Assembly (NCBI RefSeq): GCF_053574225.1
Contig: NC_135645.1
Location: 3,202,501-3,266,500, forward strand
DNA length: 64,000 nt
DNA from: Canis aureus
Taxonomy: Eukaryota; Chordata; Mammalia; Carnivora; Canidae
Direction of reading: 5' to 3'
Shown here: piece by piece, positions 1 through 10,889 of the stretch
How positions within the stretch are numbered: the first letter of the stretch is position 1
Layout of the letters: each line of letters opens with the position of its first letter
Position numbers and translations under genes: made by a program
The notes under the pieces: model-generated
Databases searched by the model: none
Told to the model about the DNA's origin: nothing
The model's input: only the letters and a program-made list of their open reading frames with translations

Positions 1-103
1 GCCTTTGTCCCGGCGCCCAGAGGAGCTTTGCACAGACCGAATTGCACTCTCCGTGTTTGGTTTTAGTTTTCCTTTATAAAATTCTTTTAAAGTTAGAAAA
101 TGA

Positions 104-268
104 CGGATGCCCGGGTGGATCAGCAGTTGGGCACCTGCCTTTGGCCCAGGGCATGACCCCGGGGTCCCGGGATCAAGTCCCGCATCGGGCTCCCTGCATG
201 GAACCTGCTTCTCCCTCTGCCTGGGTCTCTGCCTCTCTCTGTGTCTCTCATGAATAAATTAAAAATAA
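104..268 (+). mobile_element. Can-SINE
   Basis: The tRNA-derived head (gcccgggtggatcagcagtt), pyrimidine-rich middle and AT-rich tail read on the + strand. The flanking target duplication AGTTAGAAAATGA occurs at 91-103 and 269-281 and is perfect. Confidence 0.9.
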
Positions 269-359
269 AGTTAGAAAATGATGTTCATTGTAACAAGTCA
301 CCTGCCAGAGATAATGTAAAGAGAAAAGCTGTTTCCCTCTGGGTCCTGAGGTCACCGGT

Positions 360-680
360 GTGAACACCTACCATCGTCTTCCAGCACCTTCCCTGTGCTC
401 ACGTGCGTGAATTTATGACTGCTGAAGGGCTTGCTTGTTTTTACAAAAATGGGGACAGAGTTCATACTCTGTTCTGTGGCTTCTATTTCTCACTTAACAA
501 TGATTCGCAGATATTCCTTGAGGTCAGTGGTTTCAACCTGTGCTTTTTAACTAGTAGCTTAACATTGCGTAATATGAACGTATCATAATTCACGGCACAT
601 TCATCTTCTGTATTCATGCATTTACGCTCTCCTGTAAGAGTAGCTGTATTTCTTTTCTCATTGCTAAAATCTGTATTTTT
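360..680 (-). mobile_element. Old L1 3' UTR-like fragment
   Basis: T-rich sequence with phrases typical of the antisense of mammalian L1M 3' ends (tttctcacttaacaatgatt, then cataattcacg). It is diverged, so the class is likely and the subfamily unknown. Confidence 0.4.
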
Positions 681-769
681 TTCATTTTTTTCTTTTCTTG
701 ATCAGACTGCCAGGTGTTTATACATTTTATTTACCTCTTAAAGGTTCAACTTTTATTTTTACTTTCTTT

Positions 770-868
770 AAGATTTTATTTTTAAATAATCTCTACACTC
801 AGCATGGGGCTCAAAAGACCCTGAGATGAAAAGTCGCATGCTCCACCTAAGCCAGCCAGGTGCCCCTT
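770..868 (-). mobile_element. Can-SINE, old and shortened
   Basis: The + strand shows a T-rich tail remnant (ttaagattttatttttaaat), then tgagatgaaaagtcgcatgc and a head complement ending in ccaggtgcccc. It lacks the GA-rich middle and is about half length. Confidence 0.7.
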
Positions 869-1079
869 AAAGGATCAGCTTTTATTTTCTTTATCCTTTG
901 TTATTTCATATTTTCTTTTATTCAATACCTCTTCCTGCTATCTTTCTATTTATATTGATCTTTAAAAAAAATCACATCTTAAATATTTTATTTTTTTTCT
1001 GCCTTTTTCAAATAATAGAAATACTTAGGGTTATACCTTTTCCCCCCTTCTGAATGCAGGATTAGAATACCAGTTTTAG

Positions 1080-1194
1080 GGCAGCCTGGGGGGCTCAGCG
1101 GTTTAGCACCGCCTTCGGCCCAGGGCCTGATCCTGGAGACCCGGGATTGAGTCCCACGTCGGGCTCCCTGCATGGAGCCTGCTTCTCCTTCTGC

Positions 1195-1226
<32 letters not shown>

Positions 1227-1275
1227 GCCTCTCTCTGTGTCTCTCATGAGTAAATAAATAAAATCTTAAAAAAAA
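1080..1275 (+). mobile_element. Can-SINE, full length
   Basis: It starts gcagcctggggggctcagcg and ends in an ATAAATAAATAAAATCTT tail. The target duplication of 16 bp at 1064-1079 and 1276-1291 (AGAATACCAGTTTTAG) has one mismatch. Confidence 0.93.
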
Positions 1276-1741
1276 AGAATACAAGTTTTAGAATACATTA
1301 TTCTCTTTTTCATTATTTTCTAGATAATTTGAAATTTAACAAACGTCTTATTTTGCCAGCGTGGCTCAAATTTATTTCTGTCTCTTCTTGTTGATTTAGA
1401 AGTTCTACTGTGCTTTTTGTTCTGAGAATAGTTACAGTCCACCCTTAGAAAAGCCATAATTATACTTTTCCTATAGTTTCCAACCAAGCAGGATTACTTC
1501 CTATGTTCATCCACCTACCAAATATGAAATCTCTATAACGTTCTTACTTACCCACATTCCATCAATACCCTCACCTCTTATCTCCAAGCTCTTAGATTTT
1601 GAGAAGACAATTTAATTTGAGGCTATTACTGTTTTCCCTCAAAGTAGGTCTCTTTGGTTTAAGAATACTTACCTACAACTTACTTTGCAAGTTTCCGGTG
1701 GCATTTACCATCATGTAGTTAGCATTAACGAGGTATTATTT

Positions 1742-1931
1742 TTAAGGTTTATTTATTTATTTTAGAAAGAAAGAGAATGTAGGAGGCGCAGAGAGAGAAA
1801 GAGAATCTCAGCCAGACTCCCTGGTGAGCGCAGAGCCAAGATGTGGGACTTGATCCCACATTCCTGAGATCATGACCTGAGCTGCAACCAACAGTTGGTT
1901 GCTCATCTGACTATACTGCCTAGGTTCCCTG
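1742..1931 (-). mobile_element. Can-SINE, old subfamily
   Basis: Reversed tail (ttatttatttattttagaaa), GA-rich middle and diverged head complement (tgatcccacattcctgagat). No clear TSD was found, consistent with age. Confidence 0.75.
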
Positions 1932-2022
1932 ATCGGCAGCAAAATATTTCATGAAATTCGTGGCTAACTACTGTCTCCTCTTCTTCAGTAGCTCAGAACG
2001 GTAAAGTAAGAATGATAATGCC

Positions 2023-2224
2023 GGGATCCCTGGGTGGTGCAGCGGTTTAGAGCCTGCCTTTGGCCCAGGGCGCGATCCTGGAGACCCGGGATCGAATCCC
2101 ACGTCGGGCTCCCGGTGCATGGAGCCTGCTTCTCTCTCTGCCTATGTCTCCGCCTCTCTCTCTCTCTCAATGTGTGACTATCATAAATAAATAAAAATTT
2201 TAAAAAAAACCCTTAAAAAAAAAA
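2023..2224 (+). mobile_element. Can-SINE, young SINEC_Cf type
   Basis: It matches the young canid subfamily: gggatccctgggtggtgcag head, gcgcgatcctggagac box B region, CT run, tgtgtgactatcataaataa tail and a long A-run. The target duplication AAGAATGATAATGCC at 2008-2022 and 2225-2239 is perfect, so the insertion is recent. Confidence 0.95.
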
Positions 2225-2237
2225 AAGAATGATAATG

Positions 2238-2450
2238 CCAATAGCCAGTATCTCTGTAACTTCAGCTATGAGCCGGCTATTACTCTTCTAGGACCTTACA
2301 TGAATTATCTCATTTAATCCTCACAATAACCTCTGAAGCAAGTACTACTATTATGTGTGTTTCACAGTTGAGGAAATGAAGCACAGAGAGCTTAAAACTA
2401 ACTTTCCCAAGTTCCACAGCTGGGACTGGGGGCCACAGGACTGGGCCCTT
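2238..2450 (-). repeat. MIR SINE
   Basis: The reversed MIR core is recognisable: attatctcatttaatcctca, then the gaggaaatgaagcacagaga segment and the cacagctgggactggg region. It is adjacent to the 3' TSD of the young SINE, which inserted at its edge. Confidence 0.8.
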
Positions 2451-3191
2451 GTCTGCTTTCACAGTCCACAATCCTAACCACCTTGCCCTTGCACACAGCC
2501 TCCAGAGGGTGTTCCTTTTTGTTTTGTTCCTGGCATCTTTGATTTTAGGTATAAGTCTGAGAGAGGGGCTCTACTGGAAACAAAAGGCAGCCTTTAGTGC
2601 TTGGCCCACTTCATGTGAACAAATTCTGTGTTCGCCAGCTAGAAAAGCAAACACTCGATTGGGAAGCTCCTGATGCAAATGGTTGTATTCAAGTTCTGGG
2701 GTCACCCTCTGCGTGTTTGAGACATCAGACACCTGGGAAGGTGATGATCATCACTGTATTGTTGTCATTTGTTTTTTTCAACTCCGATATATCTGACCAT
2801 GAGGAGTCCAGTTGACCTGGCCGCATATTGATGGAATAGCAGCATCGTTATCACCAGCACACTCTCTTGGTATTTCGTCAAGAGTAAGTTTGAGTCGTGA
2901 GGTGAATGCAGGAAATCGCAAATGTCTCTCTCTCATCTCCCTCTCAGAGATGATTGTCTTCCTCCTACATTTATTGGGTTTTCCCCCTCACCCAAATATA
3001 GTCAGAAATGCCTACTGTAAGTTTGGGGAACACTGACAATGATGGTATGTCTAGTAGCAAAATGAGCTAATCTCACTGAAGAATGGGGCCTCCCTTGTGA
3101 GCTTGTCTCTGATACAGAAATTACATTGCCCTTCTGGTCTTTACCTAAAGGAGCTGGAAATTAATGGTGTCTGCTCCGATGAACACTTTTC

Positions 3192-3399
3192 TTTTTCTTT
3201 TCTTTTCTTTCTTTTTTTTTTTTTTTAAGATTTTATTTATTTATTCATGAGAGACAGACAGAAAGGCAGAGACACAGGCAGAGGGAGAAGCAGGCTCCCC
3301 GTGGGGAGCCCAATGTGAGACTCAATCCCAGGATCCTGGGATCACGACCTGAGCCAAAGTCAGACGCTCAACCACTGAGCCACCCAGGTGCCCCCCACA
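3192..3399 (-). mobile_element. Can-SINE with long CT/T tail
   Basis: The + strand shows a tttctttt-type tail, tttattcatgagagacagac, and the head complement ending cacccaggtgcc. The target duplication GAACACTTTTC at 3181-3191 and 3400-3410 is perfect. Confidence 0.92.
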
Positions 3400-3559
3400 G
3401 AACACTTTTCATACAACCAACATATCAGAAAGTATTTATTGAATGCTTGCAATATAGTTAGCAGATGCAGGGCCTTTGAAGAATGCAATCAGCATAGAAA
3501 TTTTTGTTTTTAGGATGTTTGCATTCTTGGTGGCTTGGGGCAGAGGAAAGACTTATATG

Positions 3560-3830
3560 CATGAAATAAGAATAGATTATGGAACCAGATGATTAATTGC
3601 ATGGTATTGGTAGTAGCATAATATTTATTTAGAAAAGGAGGATGAGGAAAGGCTTCACGAAGAAGGAGGAATATGACTGAGGCCAGAGCAGAATTTGTTC
3701 CCTGAGAGAACAATGGGCAGCAGAGTGCAGTGATGACTGTGACCCGCTGGCCTGGGTGGGGGGAGGGGGAGGATGGAAGCTGATGGAAAGAAGGTGGCTG
3801 AGGAATTACAGAGAGTGAGGTTGCTGTTAT
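3560..3830 (-). repeat. L2-like 3' remnant
   Basis: The wording (aggaaaggcttcacgaagaag, tgaggccagagcagaattt) resembles the antisense of LINE-2 3' sequence found throughout mammals. The identification is tentative; no protein frame survives. Confidence 0.35.
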
Positions 3831-4441
3831 TTTCAAATATTTATTTGAAATTGAGTTTTAAATATTTTTAAAAAGGTAAAATCATGACTTTCAGGCAAAT
3901 ATAACATATACATGTGCCAAAGGTTTTATTTAACTTATTAAGTAATGGAGGAGGAGCCAGTAAGATGTTAAAGAGCAGTTGAGGAAGTAGGTATTGATTA
4001 CCTAGTTCCTGGTTAAGCAGTTTCATAAATAAATGTCAGGATAAGATTGCCGAACGAAACTGGTTAATGTCCTACAGGACAGCAAACCTGAATCTTTTGG
4101 GTTATTTGTTCCACTGGACAGAAGTTATTATGCATCTCTGCTGGAAAGAAATCTATAAATTGACAGTAACTTCACAAAGTCTGGGACACTTAACACGTTT
4201 AATCAATAAACAATGAGTAGAACTAAGTACATTCACCTAGATGGTCCTTGGGTAGCCTTTATTCAAGATGACATTGAAAGGATGTGCTGCCCACTTTTTT
4301 TTTCTTATTCTAAATTTTAGGTAATTAAAAAAAAAATAGTGACCTACAAAGAAATGGACAAAAACTGGGGATTTGCTTCAGTGCTTTTCTAAGGCCCCGA
4401 GACAGGACCTGCTATGTGCTTCTGTTCTATGTTTAGCTCTT

Positions 4442-4469
4442 TAAAAAAAAAAAAAGATTTTGTTTATTC

Positions 4470-4500
<31 letters not shown>

Positions 4501-4650
4501 CATGAACGAGGGGAGGAGCAGAGGGAGAGAGAGAAGTAGACTCCCCATTGAGCAGGGAGCCTTACGCGGGGCTCGATCCCAGGACCCTGAGATCATGACC
4601 TGAGCTGAAGGCAGACGTTTAACCAACTGAGCCCCCCAGGCGCCCATCTG
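4442..4650 (-). mobile_element. Can-SINE, older SINEC type
   Basis: T/A-rich tail complement, a 12-unit GA run, gagcagggagcc and the head complement gccccccaggcgccc. The target duplication TGTTTAGCTCTT is at 4430-4441 and 4651-4662. Its head end lies about 340 bp upstream of the first SLC12A8 exon. Confidence 0.92.
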
Positions 4651-4987
4651 TGTTTAGCTCTTGAATAACTCGGACAGAGAGGTTCAGAGTGCTGTGCGGC
4701 CCAGGGTCCCATCGCCTTCTTCCCGTGATCTTCTCATCTTAGTTACCGCTAACTGGCGTTCGTGCCCCCCTCAGGATGGTGGTGGTGAAGTAGATGAGAA
4801 GAAATGGGGCCTGAGGCAGGGGTCGTGGGCAGGAAGGGCTCCCTGACCTCCCCCGGTGGCTCCCAGTGCTGAGCCCTGACAGGGCTGAGGGGGGCCCTCC
4901 ACGGCGGGCAGCCGTGGCCAGTGGGTTCCTGACGCTCTGTTCTCTTGCCAACTCCTTCATCTCGAATCGCGTGTTAGTGTGTTGCAG

Positions 4988-5209
4988 GGGCCATGTACAT
5001 CACCGGCTTTGCTGAGTCCATCTCTGACTTGCTGAGCCTCAGGAGTATCTGGGCGGTGCGAGGAATTTCAGTCGTGGTGCTTCTGGCCTTGCTGGGGATT
5101 AACCTAGCAGGTGTCAAATGGATAATCCGCCTCCAGCTGCTGCTGCTCTTCCTGCTGGCTGTGTCCACGCTGGACTTCGTGGTGGGCTCTTTCACGCACC
5201 TGGACCCAG
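4988..5209 (+). CDS. SLC12A8: SLC12A8 internal exon (end of TM3, TM4 and TM5)
   Basis: This 222-bp exon encodes part of the SLC12A8 (CCC9) transporter, an atypical member of the SLC12 cation-chloride cotransporter family. The frame reads AMYITGFAESISDLL, then a hydrophobic helix (LLALLGINLAGVKW), then a second helix (LQLLLLFLLAVSTLDFVVGS). By alignment with the related NKCC1 motif AMYVVGFAE these are the end of TM3, TM4 and TM5. The acceptor is gttgcag at 4981-4987 and the donor is CAG|gtgagc at 5209/5210. The exon starts and ends in phase 1; the last base is the first base of a Glu codon finished by the next exon. The ATG at 4993 is an internal methionine, not a start. No frameshift or stop is present. 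Reported roles include polyamine/amino-acid transport and a disputed nicotinamide mononucleotide uptake activity; the sequence here cannot decide between them. Confidence 0.95.
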
Positions 5210-5433
5210 GTGAGCCTTTTGGAGTTCAGTAGATGGCCTTCTAGGGGTCTGCGCAGCTTTCCAGCTGTTACACGGTGTGAGTTTGCAAGGCCACCCGTCA
5301 ATAAGCGTCACCTACAAGGAGCGCACTATTCCTGGAGCAGGTGAGTGGGCGTGTCCTGGCTGCAGAGGCCTGAAAGCCCCTCCTCACAGAGGCGTTTTCA
5401 CTTAGCACATTTTCCATGTTTCCTCTTTTCTTT

Positions 5434-5632
5434 TTTTAGGTTTATTTGTTTGACAGAGAGAAAGAGAGCATGAGCAGAGGGGAGAAGCAGGGGGAGAGGG
5501 AGGAGCAGACTCCCCACTGAGCAAACAGTAGGGGAGCGGGGCTCCCACGGAGCGGGGCTCAGTCCCTGGAACCTGGGATCATGACCAGAGCCAAAGGCAG
5601 ATGCTTAATCGACTGAGCCACCCAGGGGCCCT
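5434..5632 (-). mobile_element. Can-SINE
   Basis: Reversed SINE with a local internal duplication around gagcggggctc (5534-5562), and head complement ending ccacccaggggccc. It lies about 225 bp downstream of the first exon. No convincing TSD. Confidence 0.85.
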
Positions 5633-5639
5633 TATTTTC

Positions 5640-7620
5640 TTTCTGTTAAAAAAAAAAAAAACAGCTACCAGGAACATTTAGCTCAAACAAAGGATAAAGT
5701 AGAACCAGACTGGATATAGATTAAATTTGTAACAGTGACTGGGAGAGTGGTAGGACATAGGTGTGAAAGCACGGAAGGAAATAGATGCTAATTTTGCATG
5801 TCAGATTTTATTTCTTTTTTTAAAATAGGATGCAAATATAACAAATGTTAACCATTGTCATCTGTGGGAGATGGGGACAGATTTAGGTTGATTAGCTCTA
5901 GTTTTCTTTGTAGTAAATTTTTTTCAAAGGAAAACATGGATCCATTAACTGAGCTTAAAGGAGGAGCATAAACAGCAGGTACACTGTGCACCATTTGGAA
6001 AAGGCGTCTTCGGTCGTAACGAGAGGACCAGTGCGTAACTCTGGTCTTCCTGGGCCTGGAGGATGCTTGGCAACCCTGATCCTAAATCTTTGTGCTCTCG
6101 GATGGGATGCTGTTCCCCAGAGCGTCCGTGACTGGTAGCTTTGCTCCCCTCCGGAGTACGGAGTTCGTGGCTGTTCCAAGGGCGCCCCAGGGAAGAGATC
6201 ACTGGCTGATATTTCACACTTCGGGGACCTTGGCTTCTTACGGCAACGGTGGCCCGGCGTCCACACTGGAATCCGGACGGGGAAAGGGAAATGAGGACAT
6301 CCTCTGTGCTAGCAAAGAAAAAGAACCGCAGCACAAGCACCCCCGGCGGTGGGAGCGCTTGCTCTGTGCCAGGCCTTCTGCTGAGCCCCGCAGGCGACTT
6401 CCCTAATGTGGTCCTTATCATAACCCCGTGAGAGAAGCACGCTTATACCCATTTTACAGAGGAAACCGGGGAAGGGGGTGGTTGTGTCATTCACGGTGAC
6501 CACTGAGGGCGGGGGAGGACTGCATCTGGCCAGCTGTGCGGCGGGGCTGTTTCTGGGGCGGGGAGCCGTGCCCGGCCGTCCGACTGAGCCAGTGGCTCTG
6601 CTCTCTCCGACCAGGGCTGCCCCTGACATGGGTTCTAAACACTCGTGTCTTTCATAAAAACACCATTGCAGAAAGTTCAGGGTTCAGTTGGTTCGCGCTA
6701 CTCCGGCCTTCTTAGACTCGCATATGTTAAAAGTCTTCTGTTGGAGAAGTCACTCCTCCGAGCTCCCTGAGCACCCCCTAAACTCCGGCGTCCTGAGACC
6801 ATCCCCCAGAACCCCCAGACTGCGCGGGACGCATCTAAAGGGTTGACCCACGGTGTAGGAGGGGGTGCCCCCAGGACCCACTCCAGTGCTAAGGGCCCGT
6901 CCATACAGCGTCCAAACCACCACTTGGCGCCTGGGCCTTGCAGCTTGCTAAACATTTGGAGCATCTCCACTGGAGGGGAGGAGTGATGTGTTTCCTGGCC
7001 TTGCACCAACTGCAGAGACAAGCCCACATCCGGAGGGAGACCTGCTGGCTGTTTGGCTGTCAAACTGTCGGGGGAAGCAGGGAGTCTACTCCCGTCCCCC
7101 GTTCCTGGGTGCTCTCTCCCTCCATGGGGGTGGTTGCTGAGACAGCATAATTAATGAAATTGCGGGGCGATACTACTGGCCTCTTTGGAACCTCACTAGG
7201 TTCATGTGTTTTCCTTCTTCTCGATTAGAAGCTATCTTGGCTGCCCGTCTGTTACTCCAAATATTTCTCCTTCTTTCTGGTCAGTACATTAGCAGGGTGT
7301 AGTGTGAAGTGAAATTTATTTTCAATCATTTCCATGGCAACTGGCCCCTCTCAGATCTGTTTTTGGTATCACTGATGTTTTATATGTGCTACTTTCTTTG
7401 CAGTTAAAAATCCAAACTAAAACTAGACCATAAACCTTCAGAATGGATTTAGCAGAATGATTTCAGCTCTTTGGAAAAAATGGCACGGACATAGACATTG
7501 GAAAAAAAGACTGGAAAAAGGACCGGAAGTCACTATGCCCAAGTGTCAACAGTGAGGGTCTCTCTGCTGAGACTACGGGTGGCTATATTATTTTATTTCT
7601 ACTTTCCCGTCAATTGATTA
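5640..7620. other. Intron sequence without a recognised gene
   Basis: About 2 kb mostly unassigned. A short MIR-like piece on the - strand lies near 6385-6475 (cccattttacagaggaaacc). Overlapping ORFs of up to 158 codons at 5945-6421 occur on both strands in GC-rich sequence and resemble no protein I know. Confidence 0.5.
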
Positions 7621-7964
7621 GTGTTGCTTAAAAGATTAATAGACTGTATTTTGTAGAGCAGTTTTAGGTTTCTAGGAAACTGAGCGGATGATGCTGAGGT
7701 TCCCATGTCCCTCCCCACTCTATCAGTATCTCACATTTCTGCAGCAGGTTCGTTACAAGTGATGAACCAGTATTGATATCTTATTATTACCTGAAGTCCA
7801 TGGTTTAGATTGGGATTCACCACCCATCGTGTTGTGCAGTTGTATGAGCTCTTGCAAATGATAATGATGTGTATCCACCATTATAGTGTCATAGAGAATA
7901 ATGCGTCAGAAATTCCTGTGCTCCCCTTTATTCACACCTCTTCCCCTCCAGCCCTTGAACTCTT

Positions 7965-7995
7965 TTTTTTTTAATTTTTATTTATTTATGATAGT

Positions 7996-8031
<36 letters not shown>

Positions 8032-8161
8032 CAGAGATACAGGCAGAGGGAGAAGCAGGCTCCATGCACCGGGAGCCCGACGTGGGATTCGATCCCAGGT
8101 CTCCAGGATCGCGCCCTGGGCCAAAGGCAGGCGCCAAACCGCTGCGCCACCCAGGGATCCC
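7965..8161 (-). mobile_element. Can-SINE, young SINEC_Cf type
   Basis: Reversed young-type SINE: tttatttatttatgatagtc tail, a GA run of about 17 dinucleotides, and a near-consensus head complement ending cgccacccagggatccc. The 17-bp target duplication CCAGCCCTTGAACTCTT at 7948-7964 and 8162-8178 is perfect. Confidence 0.95.
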
Positions 8162-8502
8162 CCAGCCCTTGAACTCTTGACAATCACTGGTCTTCTTGTT
8201 CTTTCTCGTGTTTAGCCTTCTCTGGAACATCATAGTTTCAGAATCGGACAGGATAGAAGCCTTTTCAGACTCACCTCTTTCCCTAAGCAATATGCATTGA
8301 CGTTTTCTCTGTGCCTTTTGGTGACTTGATAGCTCATTTCTTTTTATCACTGAGTAATATTTTATTGTGTAATGTAACTCAGTTTTTTTTTTTAATTCAT
8401 TCACCTAATTAAAGGACATTTTGGTTGCTTCTAGTTTTTGGCAATTATGAATTAAACTTCTGTAAACATTTGTGTGTAGGTTTTGTGAAGATATAACTTT
8501 TT

Positions 8503-8686
8503 TAAAAAAGATTTTATTTATTTATTCATGAGAGACACAGAGAGGGAGAGAGAGAGAGACAGAGACACAGGCAGAGGGAGAAGCAGGCTCCCTGCAGGGA
8601 ACCTGACGTGGGACTCGATCCTGGATCTCCAGGATCATGCCCTGGGCTGAAGGCGGCGCTAAACTGCTGAGCCACCCAGGCTATCC
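8503..8686 (-). mobile_element. Can-SINE, first of a stack of three
   Basis: Reversed SINE ending ccacccaggctatcc. It is bounded by AAGATATAACTTTTT at 8488-8502 and 8687-8701. Confidence 0.93.
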
Positions 8687-8701
8687 AAGATATAACTTTT
8701 T

Positions 8702-8883
8702 AAAAAAAGATTTTATTTGTCAGAGAGAGAGAGAGAGAGAGCACAAGCAGGGGGAATGGCAGGCAGAGGGGGAAGCAGGCTCCCACTGAGCAGAGAGCCT
8801 GATGTGGGACTCAATCCCAAGACCCCAGCCATGACCTAAGCCAAAGGCAGACACTTAACCAACTGAGCCACCCAGGAGTCCCA
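8702..8883 (-). mobile_element. Can-SINE, second of a stack of three
   Basis: Older-type reversed SINE (gattttatttgtcagagag, cccactgagcagagagcc, ccacccaggagtccc). It is bounded by the same 15-mer AAGATATAACTTTTT at 8687-8701 and 8884-8898. Confidence 0.93.
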
Positions 8884-8898
8884 AAGATATAACTTTTT

Positions 8899-9088
8899 TT
8901 TTAAAGATTTTATTTATTTATTCATGAGAGACACAGAGAGAGAGAGAGAGAGAGAGAGAGGCAGAGACACAGGCCGAGGGAGAAGCAGGCTCCATGCAGG
9001 GAGCCCGAGGTGGGACTTGATCCCGGGTCTCCAGGATCAGGCCCTGGGCTGAAGGCGGCGCTAAACCGCTGCCCCACCCGGGCTCCCC
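8899..9088 (-). mobile_element. Can-SINE, third of a stack of three
   Basis: Reversed SINE with a long GA run, ending ccacccgggctcccc. It is bounded by AAGATATAACTTTTT at 8884-8898 and AAGATAGAACTTTTT (one mismatch) at 9089-9103. Confidence 0.93.
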
Positions 9089-10004
9089 AAGATAGAACTT
9101 TTTAACCCATTTGAATAAATTCTCTAAGAAGCTGCCAAACTGCCTTCCAGAGTGGCCGCGTTAAATTCCCACCAGCAACTAATGAGAGTTCCTGTTGGTC
9201 CGCGATCTCTCCAGCGTTTGCCGTAGTCAGTGTTTTGGATGCTAGCCGCTCTGATACGTATCTCTAAGAGTAGGAGCTCATTTTAATTTGCAATTCAATG
9301 ATCACATGTGATGGTAAGCATGTTTCCATATGCTTATTTGACATCTGTAGATCATCTTTGGTGAGGTGTCTGTTTAGGTCTTTTGACCATTTTTTAACCT
9401 AGTTGTTTTCTTATCGCTGAGTTTCAAGAATTCTTTGTGTATTTTGGACACAGCCCTTTATGGCACATAGGTCTTGCAAGTATTGTCTCCCAGTCTATGG
9501 CTTGTCCTTCTACTCTTTTAACAGTATTTTTTGCAGAGCAGAAGTTTTTAATTACAATGAAGTCTAACATCAATATTGTTCTTTCCTGGATTGTGCTTTT
9601 GGTGTTGTACCTAAAACACTCATTATTAAACCCAAGGTCATGTAGGTTTTCTCCTATGTTATCTCCAAATGTTTTATAGTTTTGTGTTTTCGTTTAAGTC
9701 TGTGATCCATTTTGAGTCCCTTTTTGTGAAGGGCATAAGGTCAGTGTCTAGATTTGTTTTCGCATGTGGTTGTCCTGTTGTCACAGCATTTGTTGAAAAG
9801 AGTGTATTCATTGCCTTTGCTCCTCTGTCAGAGATCTGTTGACTGTACTTGTATGTGTCTATTTCTGGGCTCCCTGTTCTGCTCTAGCGCTCTGTTGGTC
9901 TCAGTTATCACCACTTTCTAGTGAGGGCTGAGGTTGGGTAGTGTCAGGCCTGCAGCTTTGTCCTTTCTCATTAGTGTTACTTTTAAAAATCAGGGAAAGA
10001 ATTT

Positions 10005-10189
10005 AAAAAAAAATTTTTTTAAGATTTTATTTATTTACTCATGAGAGACACACAGAGAGAGGCAGAGATCCAGGCAGAGGGAGAAGCAGGCTCCATGCAG
10101 GGAGCCCAATGTGAGACTCAATCCCAGGACCCCAGGATCACACCCTGAGCTGAAGGCAGATGCTCAACCACTGAGCCATCCAGGTGCCT
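10005..10189 (-). mobile_element. Can-SINE
   Basis: Reversed SINE (tttatttactcatgagagac, gccatccaggtgcct). Flanks carry an imperfect duplication CAGGGAAAGAAT / CAGGAAAAGAAT at 9991-10002 and 10190-10201. Confidence 0.88.
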
Positions 10190-10390
10190 CAGGAAAAGAA
10201 TGTTTTAAAAATACATTTAAGCCTCACTTTATTTCTAAGCCTTTATTTAAATATAAAAGACTAAAAAAAAAATCTAGACAGGCCTGGAATGTACAAAGTA
10301 AAAATGTGAAAAGTAAGAAAACAAAAGTTTCCTCTTTTACTTCATTTTCACACTTCACCCTCCCCAGGGAGGTTGGTACAGGCATTAGTA

Positions 10391-10889
10391 TTTCCTGCTA
10401 TTGAGCAGATCACCCCAAAATTTAGTGGCACAAGACAACAATAAATATGTTTCATTTCTTGCCTTCTCTGTAGGCCAGAAATTTAGGTACAGTGTAGCTG
10501 GCAGTTGCGGTGCTGGGTTTCTCATGAGGTTCAGTCAGATGTCAGCAGGGGCTGCAGCCATCTGAAGGCTGGACTGGGGCCGGAGGAGCTGACTGGCGAG
10601 TCAGGGTTGGTTGTTGGCGGGAGGCCTCCATCCCTCTCCATGTGGTCCTTTCCCGTGTCCCCAAGGCATGCAGTGGCTGGCCTCCCTGAGAGCAAACAAT
10701 CAGAGAGCATTCACTCTATCCTTCACATGATCTAGCTTCAGAAGTCACATAGCCACGCTTCCGCCACAATCTCTCTGTTAGAAGTGAGTCACTTAGTCCA
10801 GCCCTCATTCAAAGGGTGGGAAATTAGTTTCCACATTTTGAGTGGAGAAGTGACAAAGAATTTGAAGACACATTTTAAGCCACAACAGT
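10391..10889 (-). mobile_element. Ancient LTR-type repeat, probably MaLR
   Basis: The opening (caccccaaaatttagtggca) and the later blocks (gtagctggcagttgcggtgc, aagtgagtcacttagtccag) follow the order of a common mammalian interspersed repeat that I place, without certainty, in the ERVL-MaLR group. It is solo and non-coding. Confidence 0.5.

Larger units (their letters stand above)
1..4987 (+). other. SLC12A8: SLC12A8 intron (3' part)
   Basis: This is the end of the intron before the first visible exon, ending in gtgttagtgtgttgcag. It holds seven Can-SINEs, an old L1 3' fragment, a MIR and an L2-like remnant, each listed separately. In 2451-3180 and 3840-4429 I see only AT-rich sequence without a recognisable gene, repeat or long meaningful ORF. 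Confidence 0.9.
7630..9990 (-). mobile_element. Old L1 (L1MB-like) 3' UTR and end of ORF2, broken by four SINEs
   Basis: The T-rich + strand is the antisense of a mammalian L1 3' region: agagcagttttaggtttcta, tatccaccattatagtgtca, ccagagtggccgcgtta, ttggtgaggtgtctgttta, tgatccattttgagtcc and ggttgggtagtgtcagg follow in the expected order. The copy is inactive and interrupted at 7965-8161 and 8503-9088 by Can-SINEs; removing them restores continuity. The 80-codon ORF at 9437-9679 is antisense L1, not a gene. Confidence 0.8.

Noticed and set aside
2023..2095. tRNA-like heads with A and B boxes, here and in other SINEs.
   Set aside because: They are tRNA-Lys-derived SINE promoters, part of mobile elements, not tRNA genes.
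4993..5232. The ATG at 4993 as a translation start with the frame running on to a stop at 5232.
   Set aside because: The frame continues from an upstream exon through the acceptor at 4987, and the donor at 5210 precedes the stop.
7978..8404. Frames rich in Arg-Glu or Ser-Leu repeats, here and at many other SINE positions.
   Set aside because: They are translations of the GA/CT run and body of Can-SINEs.
9437..9679. An 80-codon hydrophobic frame on +.
   Set aside because: It is the antisense of an old L1 ORF2/3' UTR.
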